DNA of 17,317 bases from Gammaproteobacteria bacterium (lineage in GTDB: Bacteria; Pseudomonadota; Gammaproteobacteria; UBA6429; Thiohalophilaceae). Shown here piece by piece: positions 1-7,811 of this stretch. The notes under the pieces were generated by a model. It worked only from the letters and a program-made list of their open reading frames with translations, did no database searches and was not told the DNA's origin. A program made the position numbers and the translations under genes. Numbering within the stretch: position 1 is the first letter of the stretch; every line of letters begins with the position of its first letter. The stretch is from positions 1 through 17,317 of the forward strand of contig JAOUOK010000001.1 of the NCBI GenBank assembly GCA_029880425.1, given 5' to 3'.

Positions 1-650
1 AGAATACCTAAAGTACCACCAGCCATAATAGAGCCTAATGCTATCTCGTGATTGTAGCCACGTTTTAACATAGCAGGTAAAGCAATAATACCCATGGTAA
101 CAACCGCAGCACCGATAACACCAACCATAGCAGCAAGAATGGTTGATGCCAGAATGGTTGCTGCTGCAAGGCCACCATTTAAGCCCCCCATCCATTTGTA
201 TACAACATCAAACATTTCTTCAATCAAGCCTGCTCGTTCAAGCATGGATGCCATAAAAATAAACAAGGGTATGGCAGCAAGATCAGAGTTGGTCATCATG
301 GGGAAGATACGACTCGGGATAATGTTTAACATTGCCTGATCACCAACCAGGTAAATGAAAACAACGCCTAAACCACCGGTTACAAAAGCAAGCGGTAACC
401 CCATCATGAGCGCTACGAATAGCGTTCCAAACATTATCCAGGTTAAATCTTCAATACCTGTATCCTGGAGCATGCCCGCTGTACGGAAGAGGAAATATTC
501 TTCTTCATAGGGGTCGTAAAATAAAATATTAATCAACTCGACTACTACAGCAAATGTCATGCCTGCTGTTGCAAGAATCATTAACCAGGTCCAGATTCTC
601 CCGGATGAGTTTTGTTCGGAATTGGATGTATTAGTAACAACTGTATTCAT
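1..650 (-). CDS. dctM: TRAP transporter large membrane subunit DctM, partial (C-terminus beyond left edge)
   Basis: This is the large (about 12-helix) subunit of a tripartite ATP-independent periplasmic transporter, which carries the substrate and couples uptake to an ion gradient, normally Na+. Only the N-terminal 216 codons are in the window; the frame stays open to base 1. The protein starts MNTVVTNTSNSEQ, has a short polar N-terminus, then hydrophobic helices with DctM-type segments such as LMMGLPLAFVTGGLG, SDLAAIPLFIFMA and GVIGAAVVTMGIIALPAML. The ATG at 650-648 directly abuts the TAA of dctQ, and a GAGGAG ribosome site lies inside the dctQ 3' end, so the two are translationally coupled. 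The long, polar N-terminus recalls the mannitol/chloroaromatic-type (FcbT3-like) branch; that sub-assignment is a guess. Substrate is unknown from this subunit. Confidence 0.93.
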   Translation of the reverse strand, partial: MNTVVTNTSNSEQNSSGRIWTWLMILATAGMTFAVVVELINILFYDPYEEEYFLFRTAGMLQDTGIEDLTWIMFGTLFVALMMGLPLAFVTGGLGVVFIYLVGDQAMLNIIPSRIFPMMTNSDLAAIPLFIFMASMLERAGLIEEMFDVVYKWMGGLNGGLAAATILASTILAAMVGVIGAAVVTMGIIALPAMLKRGYNHEIALGSIMAGGTLGI

Positions 651-1349
651 TTATTTATTCTCCTCGCCCATAAGACGGAACAACATAATATCTTTAATGA
701 GTTTAGAGATACCGGCTAGTGTAAGTAAAATTGCACCGGTAAACATGAGCATTTTAACTGGCCAATATTGAATGCCCCATGTTTCAAGAGAAATTTCTTT
801 CATTTCAAACGAGCTGGTAAAGAATTCCCAGGATGTTCCCATTAGTGCAAGAACAAAGATAAAGAAAAATACTGAAGTGAATATATCTATACCGACACGA
901 CCACGTGGAGGTAACTTCACATATAAGATATCAACGCGAACATGGGCACCATGCAGCATGGCATAGGCACCAGTCATAAGGTATTGCATACCGAATAACA
1001 AGAAAGAGGCTTCATGAACCCAGATGGTGGGCATATTAAATAAGTATCGCATTACGACTTCATAGAAGTAGAAGACAACGGCATTTACAGTCCAGAAGGC
1101 AATAAAGAGACCGGTATAATCGCTTATTTTATCAATGAATTTTGTTACCTGGTTACCTTCAATATTTATTACCGGATCTTCTTCAGCTAATATATCAGGG
1201 ATAAGTTCATCTGGAGCAGTACTGGTATCGACTATACCTTTAGATGCTTCGCGTTTAACCATGTACAACATAAAAAATGGCATCGTGGCAAGCCAACCCC
1301 AGTATAGCCAGTGGGGTAAGACAAAACCGAAGCCTTGTAATTCACTCAT
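651..1349 (-). CDS. dctQ: TRAP transporter small membrane subunit DctQ
   Basis: Small membrane subunit of the TRAP transporter, which binds DctM and is needed for uptake. At 232 residues it is longer than the usual 160-200. Residues about 12-30 form an extra hydrophobic segment, followed by an acidic linker (about 40-65) and then the ordinary four-helix DctQ domain from about residue 70. In that domain WVHEASFLLFG, the following MTGAYAMLHGAHVRVDIL stretch and the final PVKMLMFTGAILLTLAGISK are typical. The start has GGAGA about eight bases upstream. It sits 82 bp downstream of dctP, with a strong hairpin in the gap, and abuts dctM. The family call is secure; the role of the N-terminal extension is unknown. 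Confidence 0.92.
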   Translation of the reverse strand: MSELQGFGFVLPHWLYWGWLATMPFFMLYMVKREASKGIVDTSTAPDELIPDILAEEDPVINIEGNQVTKFIDKISDYTGLFIAFWTVNAVVFYFYEVVMRYLFNMPTIWVHEASFLLFGMQYLMTGAYAMLHGAHVRVDILYVKLPPRGRVGIDIFTSVFFFIFVLALMGTSWEFFTSSFEMKEISLETWGIQYWPVKMLMFTGAILLTLAGISKLIKDIMLFRLMGEENK

Positions 1350-1382
1350 TTAAGAATCTCCAACACAATAATAGAGATGAAA

Positions 1383-1407
1383 GAAGGGGCGAACAATTCG
1401 CCCCTTC
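1383..1407 (-). terminator. Intercistronic hairpin between dctP and dctQ
   Basis: A perfect 11-bp stem (1383-1393 with 1397-1407) with a 3-nt loop and GC-rich core GGGGCG lies in the 82-bp gap. On the minus strand the bases after it (TTCATCTCTATTATT) are not a clean U-tract, so it should be a leaky terminator or a 3' RNA-stabilising element. Such hairpins after binding-protein genes commonly allow more binding protein than membrane subunits to be made; that role is inferred here. Confidence 0.6.
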
Positions 1408-1431
1408 ATTTCATTTGAAACTAACTCAAAG

Positions 1432-2580
1432 TTACTTGAGCTTCAGGCCTTTGATATCGTCAGCCGTAACATAGCCCATGATATCGTTTTGCATGTAATC
1501 AAGTTGCAGTTTGAAAACTTTCTTCGCATCCGCATCTTTATTTGCCCATTTGTACCAAATAGGAATTGCTTTTCTACGCCATTCATTCAGGTCATCCACG
1601 CTTAAACGTTGTACTTTGCTGCCTGCTTTTTTGAACTTGGCAAGAGCTTCCACGTTACGCGCTTGAATGCTTGTGTAATGTTGAAGTGAGTAAGATTTAA
1701 CTTGCTCTTCAACAAGTTTTTTCAATTCAGGAGAAAGACGAGACCAGGCACGCTTGTTAACAGTAAGATCCATCAGATCTACTGGTTGATAAATTGACAT
1801 CATGCCTGGAGGTCCAAACAAAATATTATTTGTTACCTGACCAAAACCAAGATCCCAGTTTACTGCTGGCCCAACATAATCAGCTGCATCAATCGTACCT
1901 TTTTCCAGTGCAGGGAAAATATCAGAACCTGGTAAACTCACCGTACTTGCACCGAATGACTGGAATACTTCAGAAACCATGCCACCTGGAACGCGTAGTT
2001 TCAGACCTTTTAAATCCTTTAAGCTATGGATTGGCTTTTTAGAGTGGATGATATTAGCGTCATGATGGATAGGACCAACATAAACCAGGCCTTGTTTTGC
2101 ATAGATCTCACGCGCCATTTCTAGCATGCCTAGGCTGTAGAACATGGTATCCCACTGCGCTGGTTGATCAGGACCTGCTGGATATGAAGATAAGAAAACT
2201 GTTGCAGGCATTTTACCTGCCCAGTACAAGGTAAAAGGATTCATACCTTGTAATACACCTGTTTTAACAGCTTCAAACAATGCATTGTTATCAGCCGCAA
2301 CAGATTTTGCCGGGAAAGCCTGAACAATTAACTTGCCGCCAGATTTCTCTTCAAAGCCATCACACCACTCTTTGAATAAGGTATAACCCGTTGTACCTGC
2401 ATCCCATGTTGTTTGAATTTTCCATTTATGCACTTTCTCTTTTGCATTTGCCATCATTGGCGCACCTAGAAGCGCTGTACCCAAAAGTGCAGTACCACCA
2501 ATTGCTGCAACTGATTTCATGAAACCACGACGGTTACCGGATTTAGCCGTACCAATGGTCGATTTTTTATCATCTTTCAT
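1432..2580 (-). CDS. dctP: TRAP transporter periplasmic substrate-binding protein DctP, Tat-exported
   Basis: Periplasmic binding protein that captures the substrate and hands it to DctQM. The 382-aa protein starts with a twin-arginine signal: polar n-region, NRRGFMKS (arginines 17-18), a hydrophobic stretch and a likely cleavage after MMANA (residue 46), so it would be exported folded by Tat. The mature part is a full-length DctP fold. The GLKLRVPGG motif carries the family arginine (R196) that usually holds the substrate carboxylate, and GTIDAADYVGPAVNWDLGF matches the branch that includes TakP (2-oxoacid binding) and lactate- or chloroaromatic-type receptors. A 2-oxo- or hydroxy-monocarboxylate is therefore the best guess. 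AGAGGAG precedes the ATG. It is first gene of dctPQM, divergent from glcB, which fits an organic-acid role. Confidence 0.93.
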   Translation of the reverse strand: MKDDKKSTIGTAKSGNRRGFMKSVAAIGGTALLGTALLGAPMMANAKEKVHKWKIQTTWDAGTTGYTLFKEWCDGFEEKSGGKLIVQAFPAKSVAADNNALFEAVKTGVLQGMNPFTLYWAGKMPATVFLSSYPAGPDQPAQWDTMFYSLGMLEMAREIYAKQGLVYVGPIHHDANIIHSKKPIHSLKDLKGLKLRVPGGMVSEVFQSFGASTVSLPGSDIFPALEKGTIDAADYVGPAVNWDLGFGQVTNNILFGPPGMMSIYQPVDLMDLTVNKRAWSRLSPELKKLVEEQVKSYSLQHYTSIQARNVEALAKFKKAGSKVQRLSVDDLNEWRRKAIPIWYKWANKDADAKKVFKLQLDYMQNDIMGYVTADDIKGLKLK

Positions 2581-2900
2581 TTATGACTCCTCTGTTATTG
2601 TACTAGTACACGGATTCTGATATTTGTATAAATGCATTCTATAATTATGAATTATTCATTATCCGGGTTATGTTATACGTATTTATTTGCGTGTTAGCAA
2701 TCACCTATGAAGTATCTAAGCAAAATTTTTATAAAATAGCTGAATGTAAGTAAATAATTATATTCTTATGTTTTTAAGGTGGTTAATTTTTTACATCAGC
2801 GTTGAGATATAAGTAAAGCATACAAGTAATTTTATCATCATATATGCATTTTATAAGTGTAGAAAAAATTCATATACCTTAATATTTTGAGACAACGAAA
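2581..2900. promoter_or_regulatory. Divergent dctP / glcB intergenic region
   Basis: This 320-bp gap must hold the promoters of both dctPQM (minus) and glcB (plus). It is very AT-rich, with an imperfect AT palindrome at 2641-2655 (ATAATT, 3-nt spacer, AATTAT). No convincing -35/-10 pair and no sigma-54 element (GG, ten bases, GC) stood out on either strand. The clearest ordered element is the 12-bp palindrome at 2599-2610, listed separately. Confidence 0.6.
2599..2610. promoter_or_regulatory. Perfect 12-bp palindrome upstream of dctP, candidate operator
   Basis: TGTACTAGTACA is an exact palindrome that begins 19 bp upstream of the dctP ATG and just before its AGAGGAG ribosome site. Its size and position suit an operator in the leader or early transcribed region. 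GntR-family regulators of organic-acid genes often use short GT/AC palindromes of this kind, but no regulator gene is in the window, so the assignment is inference. Confidence 0.4.
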
Positions 2901-5081
2901 ATGAACGAATACATTGATTTAGCCGGCTTACAAATAGCAAAACCACTTTATGATCTCGTGAAAAATGAGATTTCACCTGGCACGGGTATCAATGCTGATG
3001 AAGCATGGGAGGGGTTTTCTAAAATAATCAATGAATTAACCCCGCTAAATCGTACACTATTGTCTAAGCGAGACGAGTTACAGGCACGAATTGATGCATG
3101 GCATTTAGAGCATAATAATAAGGAAATAAATTACTCTGCATATAAAGATTATTTGTATGAAATTGGTTACCTTAAAAAATCAGCAGGTGACTTTTCTATT
3201 ACAACAGAAAATGTTGATGAAGAAATCGCATTAATAGCAGGGCCTCAACTTGTTGTTCCTCTTAGCAATGCGCGATATGCCTTAAATGCTGCCAATGCAC
3301 GTTGGGGAAGTTTGTTTGATGCACTATATGGTACGGATGTTATTTCGGAAGATGAGGGTGCGGCTAAAGGTGTTAAATTTAACCCACTACGTGGAGCAAA
3401 AGTTATTGCTTATGCTAAAGCCTTTTTAGATGATGCTGTACCACTTGAGAATGGAAGTTATGTTGATGCAATAGCATACAATATAAAACAAGGACAATTA
3501 TCCGTAACTCTTTCCAGTGGAGAACATACAAAGCTAATAGATTCTTCTCAGTTCAGGGGTTACCAGGAAAACGAGGGTAATATTTCTTCATTATTATTAA
3601 GTAATAATAACCTGCATATAGAAATTCATTTTAATACCGATCATCCTATTCATGAATTACATCCCACGGGAATACGTGATATTTATTTAGAGTCTGCAAT
3701 TTCAGCCATAATGGACTGCGAGGATTCAGTAGCTGCCGTTGATGCAGATGATAAAGTCGGTGTCTATGAAAACTGGCTTGGTTTGATGAAAGGGGAGCTT
3801 TCAAGCACATTTGAAAAAAAAGGTAAGACTATTAAAAGAGCATTACAGCCTGACCGTCGTTACTTATCACCTGATGGAAGTTATTTCGAAGTACCTGCGC
3901 GGAGTTTAATGTTAATACGTAATGTTGGTCATCTTATGACTACTGATGCAGTACTGGATAAAAATGGATGTGAAATTTATGAAGGAATGTTAGATGGTTT
4001 TATAACATCATTCTGCGCTTTACATGATATTAAACAAAATAGTCCCTATAAAAATAGCCGTAAAGGGAATATTTATATTGTTAAACCTAAAATGCACGGG
4101 CCTGACGAAGTCGGTTTTACTGTGAGACTTTTTTCAGAGATTGAAAATGTGCTTAAGTTAAAACGTAATACTATAAAAATTGGCATTATGGATGAGGAGC
4201 GTCGTACAACACTCAATCTTAAAGAATGTATACGAGCTGCAAGTGAACGGGTTATTTTTATTAATACTGGATTTTTAGATCGTACAGGTGATGAAATTCA
4301 TACCTCGATGGAAGCAGGTGCGATGCTGCGTAAGGATGATATGAAATCAAGTCAGTGGTTAAAGGCTTATGAAAACTGGAATGTTGACATAGGCTTAGCA
4401 TGTGGTTTATCGGGCAAAGCCCAAATTGGTAAAGGAATGTGGACAATGCCTGATTTGATGAGTGCCATGATGGAAAATAAATGCGTCCATCCTGAGGCTG
4501 GTGCTAATACTGCATGGGTTCCTTCTCCTACTGCCGCTACATTACATGCCATACATTATCATCAGGTAAATGTTTTTGAACAACAAAAGAAGGTGATGCA
4601 GCGCGAACCAGCAAGTATTGATGATCTTTTAAGTATTCCAGTTGCGGATGCTCCAAACTGGAGTGAAAAGGAAATACAGCAAGAGTTAGATAATAATGTT
4701 CAAGGCTTGTTGGGCTATGTTGTGCGTTGGGTTGACCAGGGAATAGGTGCTTCCAAAGTACCTGATATTAATCATGTTGAACTTATGGAAGATAGGGCGA
4801 CATTGCGGATTTCAAGTCAACATATTGCAAACTGGCTTTATCATGGCATTGTGACTGAAACTCAGGTAATGGCATCACTGAAACGCATGGCAGAGTTTGT
4901 TGACCTTCAAAATATTACTACACCTAATTATATTCCAATGGCACCTCATTATATCGGGCTCGCTTTTCAGGCAGCACAAGATATGATTTTTCATGGTCGA
5001 CGCGTCCCAAATGGATACACTGAACCTACCTTGCATCGGCGACGCCGGCAATTAAAAGCTGCCATAAGAGGGGATACTTAG
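2901..5081 (+). CDS. glcB: Malate synthase G
   Basis: Cytosolic enzyme that condenses glyoxylate with acetyl-CoA to malate, for growth on glycolate/glyoxylate or acetate. The 726-aa length matches the G isoform (E. coli 723 aa) and not the shorter A form. It is recognisable throughout: [25 protein letters not shown] near the N-terminus (residues about 113-137), the catalytic arginine in [10 protein letters not shown] (R340), the Mg2+ acids in GIMDEERRT (E432) and GFLDRTGDE (D460), and the catalytic base in [12 protein letters not shown] (D631, same number as in E. coli). Residue 617, in GIGASKVPD, is alanine where I recall E. coli having an active-site cysteine. The start is preceded only by a weak GAGA ribosome site. 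It stands alone, divergent from the TRAP operon, with no other glc genes in view. Confidence 0.97.
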   Translation: MNEYIDLAGLQIAKPLYDLVKNEISPGTGINADEAWEGFSKIINELTPLNRTLLSKRDELQARIDAWHLEHNNKEINYSAYKDYLYEIGYLKKSAGDFSITTENVDEEIALIAGPQLVVPLSNARYALNAANARWGSLFDALYGTDVISEDEGAAKGVKFNPLRGAKVIAYAKAFLDDAVPLENGSYVDAIAYNIKQGQLSVTLSSGEHTKLIDSSQFRGYQENEGNISSLLLSNNNLHIEIHFNTDHPIHELHPTGIRDIYLESAISAIMDCEDSVAAVDADDKVGVYENWLGLMKGELSSTFEKKGKTIKRALQPDRRYLSPDGSYFEVPARSLMLIRNVGHLMTTDAVLDKNGCEIYEGMLDGFITSFCALHDIKQNSPYKNSRKGNIYIVKPKMHGPDEVGFTVRLFSEIENVLKLKRNTIKIGIMDEERRTTLNLKECIRAASERVIFINTGFLDRTGDEIHTSMEAGAMLRKDDMKSSQWLKAYENWNVDIGLACGLSGKAQIGKGMWTMPDLMSAMMENKCVHPEAGANTAWVPSPTAATLHAIHYHQVNVFEQQKKVMQREPASIDDLLSIPVADAPNWSEKEIQQELDNNVQGLLGYVVRWVDQGIGASKVPDINHVELMEDRATLRISSQHIANWLYHGIVTETQVMASLKRMAEFVDLQNITTPNYIPMAPHYIGLAFQAAQDMIFHGRRVPNGYTEPTLHRRRRQLKAAIRGDT

Positions 5082-5210
5082 TTCTCTAAAAACATTATTC
5101 TTATTCACCACGATTTTCGTGAATATAGATTGTTAAATGGTTGATATTATTAATATAAATAAAGAGAAATTCAAAAATAACCCATTTCGCAGATAAAAAA
5201 ACTATTGGTT

Positions 5211-5230
5211 GGTTAAAATTTAACCGTTTT
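5211..5230 (+). terminator. Possible weak terminator downstream of glcB
   Basis: GGTTA at 5211-5215 pairs with TAACC at 5221-5225 around a 5-nt AT loop, and GTTTTT follows. The stem is short and AT-rich and lies 130 bp past the glcB stop, so this is a low-confidence call. Confidence 0.28.
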
Positions 5231-5309
5231 TATGGCTCGTATTATTTGGAACTTTTAAAGATAAAACCAGCCAAACTGTTACAGTAATCTACTAACATGA
5301 GTTAATAAC

Positions 5310-5338
5310 TTTTTATCCTGAAAATGGGTTGTTATACT
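5310..5338 (+). promoter_or_regulatory. Candidate sigma-70 promoter of the mrp operon
   Basis: TATACT at 5333-5338 is a good -10 hexamer about 44 bp upstream of mrpE. At 17-bp spacing the -35 position reads TTTTTA, a poor match to TTGACA, so the promoter would be weak or activator-dependent. Confidence 0.33.
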
Positions 5339-5381
5339 GCCTAAAGCCTTTTTTTAATGAGGCTGTAAGGAAATAATAAAA

Positions 5382-5858
5382 ATGAGAATAGTTTCAACGG
5401 CGACTCTGATTTTCATATTCTGGTTTGTTCTTTCAGGGCATACCTCGAATTTGTTGATCATCTTAGGTATTGCTTCAACTGGCCTGACGGTTTATTTATC
5501 CAGGCGCATGAATATTATCGATGCTGAGAGCTATCCTTTTCATCTTAGCTTCTCTTTATTCCGTTATAATTTATATCTCTTTAAAGAAATTCTCATTGCA
5601 AATATTGATGTTATAAAAAGAATCCTCTCGCCTTCAGTTGCAATTAGTCCCCAGGTCACTGAGTTACCCGCGTCACAACATTCTGATTTAAGTAAGGTGA
5701 TCTATGCAAATTCTATTACACTGACTCCCGGTACGGTAACGTTAGAGTTATCAGGGGGAAAATTAAAAGTGCATGCACTAAGTCATGAAGGAATTGAAGA
5801 TTTAGAACAGGGTAACATGGCAAAACAGGTTCCTGAAGATAAGGATCATATTTCATGA
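5382..5858 (+). CDS. mrpE: Mrp-type Na+/H+ antiporter subunit E
   Basis: Inner-membrane accessory subunit of the multi-subunit Mrp cation/proton antiporter, equivalent to MbhA of archaeal hydrogenase complexes. The 158-aa protein has two or three N-terminal helices (about 5-40 and 58-75) and the cytoplasmic domain with the family signature YANSITLTPGTVTLEL at about 108-123. AAGGA lies about ten bases before the ATG. It is the first gene of a ten-gene operon and overlaps mrpF by 4 bp (ATGA). The C-terminal tail QVPEDKDHIS is short and polar. Family call is secure; its precise job in the complex is not established in general. Confidence 0.93.
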   Translation: MRIVSTATLIFIFWFVLSGHTSNLLIILGIASTGLTVYLSRRMNIIDAESYPFHLSFSLFRYNLYLFKEILIANIDVIKRILSPSVAISPQVTELPASQHSDLSKVIYANSITLTPGTVTLELSGGKLKVHALSHEGIEDLEQGNMAKQVPEDKDHIS

Positions 5859-6145
5859 TGTATGCTGTTGCTATCGTGGCAATCATTATCACCATCTCGC
5901 TTGCGCTTGTTCGCGCATTACTTGGTCCTACCGTATACGATCGCATTGCCGCGATGAACATGCTGGGCACCAAAACGATTTTACTTATTGCCGTATTTGC
6001 CGCACTTACTGGTCGTCATGATCTTCTTGATATTGCACTTGTTTACGCCTTGATAAATTTTATTGGTGTGATCGCGGTTCTGAAACTGGTTGAACAGGGA
6101 AATTTATATACTGCTGGCGAAAAGCATAATGAGGGAAGTGAGTAA
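5855..6145 (+). CDS. mrpF: Mrp-type Na+/H+ antiporter subunit F
   Basis: A 96-aa, three-helix subunit, equivalent to MbhB. The signature LVRALLGPTVYDRIAAMNML (about residues 18-37), with the conserved intramembrane Asp29, is typical of MrpF. The following helices, about 40-56 and 60-80, contain LIAVFAALTGR and ALVYALINFIGVIAVLK. It overlaps mrpE by four bases and ends in TAATG, which shares one base with the mrpG start, so translation is coupled on both sides. Confidence 0.93.
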   Translation: MMYAVAIVAIIITISLALVRALLGPTVYDRIAAMNMLGTKTILLIAVFAALTGRHDLLDIALVYALINFIGVIAVLKLVEQGNLYTAGEKHNEGSE

Positions 6146-6444
6146 TGCTTGTTGATATTTTAAGCTGGGTTTGCCTGATGCTTGGCAGTTTACTGGGTAT
6201 CATTGGTGGAATAGGGTTACATCGCTTTCCTGATTTTTATACCCGGCTGCATGCAGCGGGCACGACTGATACTTTATGTGCTGCGCTGTTTCTTTTGGGG
6301 CTTGGTTTACAGATAGGTGTAGCACTGGCAAGCCTGAAATTATTACTTATATTTTTGTTTATTTATCTTACCAGTCCGACTGCTTCTCATTCATTAGCTA
6401 ACGCCGCCATGATAGGCGGGTTAAAACCAGTATTGGGTAAATAA
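6145..6444 (+). CDS. mrpG: Mrp-type Na+/H+ antiporter subunit G
   Basis: A 99-aa, three-helix subunit, equivalent to MbhC. It shows the MrpG signature GLHRFPDFYTRLHAAGTTDT at residues 24-43 and the later FLFIYLTSPTASHSLANAA. The length is as usual for the family. The TAATG junctions at both ends share single bases with mrpF and with the downstream MbhD/E-like gene. Confidence 0.93.
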   Translation: MLVDILSWVCLMLGSLLGIIGGIGLHRFPDFYTRLHAAGTTDTLCAALFLLGLGLQIGVALASLKLLLIFLFIYLTSPTASHSLANAAMIGGLKPVLGK

Positions 6445-7028
6445 TGCTGGATATAATTGTTGATGTTGCCTTATTAACACTAATAGCTATTCATGCCATA
6501 GCGATTATTCGCATGCGCAGTTTACTTGCTGTCATTATGCTGTTTAGTGGTTTTAGTTTTTTATCCGCGGGATTATTTGTTGTGATGGATGCAGCCGACG
6601 TAGCGTTTACCGAAGCAGCAGTAGGGGCGGGTATTTCAACAATATTAATGCTGGCAACACTGGCATTAACCTATGCTCCAGAAGTACATAAGGAAGAAAA
6701 ACTCCCAAGCCATAAGCCATGGTTACCATTAATCGTCGTCCTACTTACCGGTGGTATGTTAATTTATGGTACCACCGATATTCCTGCCTTTGGTGATGCG
6801 AATGCACCAGCACAAAAACATGTCGCACCTTATTATTTAGAAAGAAGTTTACCCGAAACAGGTGTGCCTAATGTTGTCACCGCTGTGCTGGCGAGTTACC
6901 GGGGCTTTGATACGCTGGGTGAGGTAACCGTGATATTTACAGCTGGGATTGCGGTGTTACTTTTAATCGGTGGCCGTCGTGAAAAAAAATTAACGGGTAA
7001 AGCAACAGGGGAAGGTCATGAAACATAA
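6444..7028 (+). CDS. Free-standing MrpA C-terminal domain (MbhD-MbhE fusion, DUF4040)
   Basis: In classical Mrp this sequence is the C-terminal part of the large MrpA; in archaeal Mbh/Mbs complexes it is two proteins, MbhD and MbhE. Here both are fused in one 194-aa protein without the NuoL-like N-terminal part of MrpA. Residues 1-80 are MbhD-like (three helices, ADVAFTEAAVGAGISTILML with intramembrane Glu57). Residues about 92-178 are MbhE-like (a helix at 94-110, a periplasmic loop, then YRGFDTLGEVTVIFTAGIAV with conserved Glu160). In Mrp structures this region lines the ion path beside MrpF and MrpG, its neighbours here. It overlaps mrpB by 11 bp. Databases may label it as subunit B or as DUF4040. 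The fusion and missing antiporter part are directly visible. Confidence 0.88.
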   Translation: MLDIIVDVALLTLIAIHAIAIIRMRSLLAVIMLFSGFSFLSAGLFVVMDAADVAFTEAAVGAGISTILMLATLALTYAPEVHKEEKLPSHKPWLPLIVVLLTGGMLIYGTTDIPAFGDANAPAQKHVAPYYLERSLPETGVPNVVTAVLASYRGFDTLGEVTVIFTAGIAVLLLIGGRREKKLTGKATGEGHET

Positions 7029-7455
7029 TTTGATCTTACGGGTTGTTTCAAAATTTTTAATTCCGCTTATCTTTTTATTTGCACTTTATGTACAGTTCCA
7101 TGGCGACTTTGGCCCGGGCGGAGGATTCCAGGCAGGGGTTATTTTTAGTGCAGCGATTATTTTATACGCCCTGGTATTTGGCGTTGATAGCGCTAAACAG
7201 GTCATACCTCCAAGTATTTTACTTTTTCTTGCCAGCCTGGGCGTATTGATATATGCGGGAACGGGAGTAGCCAGTTTAATGATGGGCGGAAACTACCTTG
7301 AATATGGTGTGCTGGCTTCGACTCAACTGGCTGGACAACATATTGGTATACTGCTTATTGAACTGGGTGTCGGTATCACAGTGATGGCTGTAATGTTAAT
7401 CATGTTTTTTGCCTTTGCAGAAAGAGGAAGGCAACAAGAGGATAAAAAATCATGA
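7018..7455 (+). CDS. mrpB: Mrp-type Na+/H+ antiporter subunit B
   Basis: A 145-aa, four-helix subunit, equivalent to MbhF. The family motif FHGDFGPGGGFQAGVI is at residues 27-42, followed by helices at about 42-55, 62-80 and 108-134. The motif NYLEYGVLASTQLAGQHIGI, a loop leading into the last helix, is also typical. Length is normal. It overlaps the upstream gene by 11 bp and mrpC by 4 bp. Confidence 0.93.
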   Translation: MKHNLILRVVSKFLIPLIFLFALYVQFHGDFGPGGGFQAGVIFSAAIILYALVFGVDSAKQVIPPSILLFLASLGVLIYAGTGVASLMMGGNYLEYGVLASTQLAGQHIGILLIELGVGITVMAVMLIMFFAFAERGRQQEDKKS

Positions 7456-7811
7456 TGGAATACATTGCCGGACATTATAATTACTGGCTTATCATTATTA
7501 TTATGATGGCGGGTTTCTACACGGTAATCAGCCGTGGCAACCTGGTAAAAAAAATAGCAGGCCTTAATATTTTCCAGGTATCTGTATTTTTACTTTATAT
7601 CAGTATTAGTAATGTAAAAGATGGTGCAGTACCGATTATCGAGGAAGGTGTTACCCTGTATTCAAATCCATTGCCGCATGTATTAATTCTTACCGCGATT
7701 GTCGTTGGCGTGGCAACCACGGCTTTAGGTCTGGCACTGGTGATTCGTATCAAGGAAGCTTACGGTACCATCGAAGAAGATGATATTCATAACCAGGATC
7801 AGTCGTTGTGA
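7452..7811 (+). CDS. mrpC: Mrp-type Na+/H+ antiporter subunit C (NuoK-like)
   Basis: A 119-aa, three-helix subunit homologous to NuoK of complex I and MbhG. Helices are at about 10-26, 35-52 and 75-98. NLVKKIAGLNIFQVSVFLLY and DPLPHVLILTA-type sequence (here SNPLPHVLILTAIVVGVATT) are characteristic. The acidic tail is ordinary. The ATG overlaps the mrpB stop by four bases, and its own stop lies within the GTGA that starts mrpD. Confidence 0.93.
   Translation: MMEYIAGHYNYWLIIIIMMAGFYTVISRGNLVKKIAGLNIFQVSVFLLYISISNVKDGAVPIIEEGVTLYSNPLPHVLILTAIVVGVATTALGLALVIRIKEAYGTIEEDDIHNQDQSL

Larger units (their letters stand above)
5082..5381. other. 300-bp intergenic region between glcB and the mrp operon
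   Basis: No gene was found here. It holds a hairpin at 5102-5125 (TATTCAC with GTGAATA, no U-tract after it), a small AT-rich hairpin with U-tract at 5211-5230 that may end glcB transcription, and a candidate promoter for the mrp operon near 5310-5338. The 5' leader of mrpE (about 5345-5381) carries a short run of seven T bases and the AAGGA ribosome site. Confidence 0.55.

Noticed and set aside
94..339. 81-codon plus-strand frame inside dctM
   Set aside because: It is antisense to the well-matched DctM protein and has no family character.
2581..2900. Sigma-54 promoter for the TRAP operon, as in DctBD-controlled systems
   Set aside because: No GG-N10-GC arrangement matching TGGCAC-N5-TTGCA was found on either strand of the gap.
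5102..5125. Hairpin after glcB as a terminator
   Set aside because: The stem TATTCAC/GTGAATA is not followed by a U-tract and has competing pairings, so it is noted only as a hairpin within the intergenic region.
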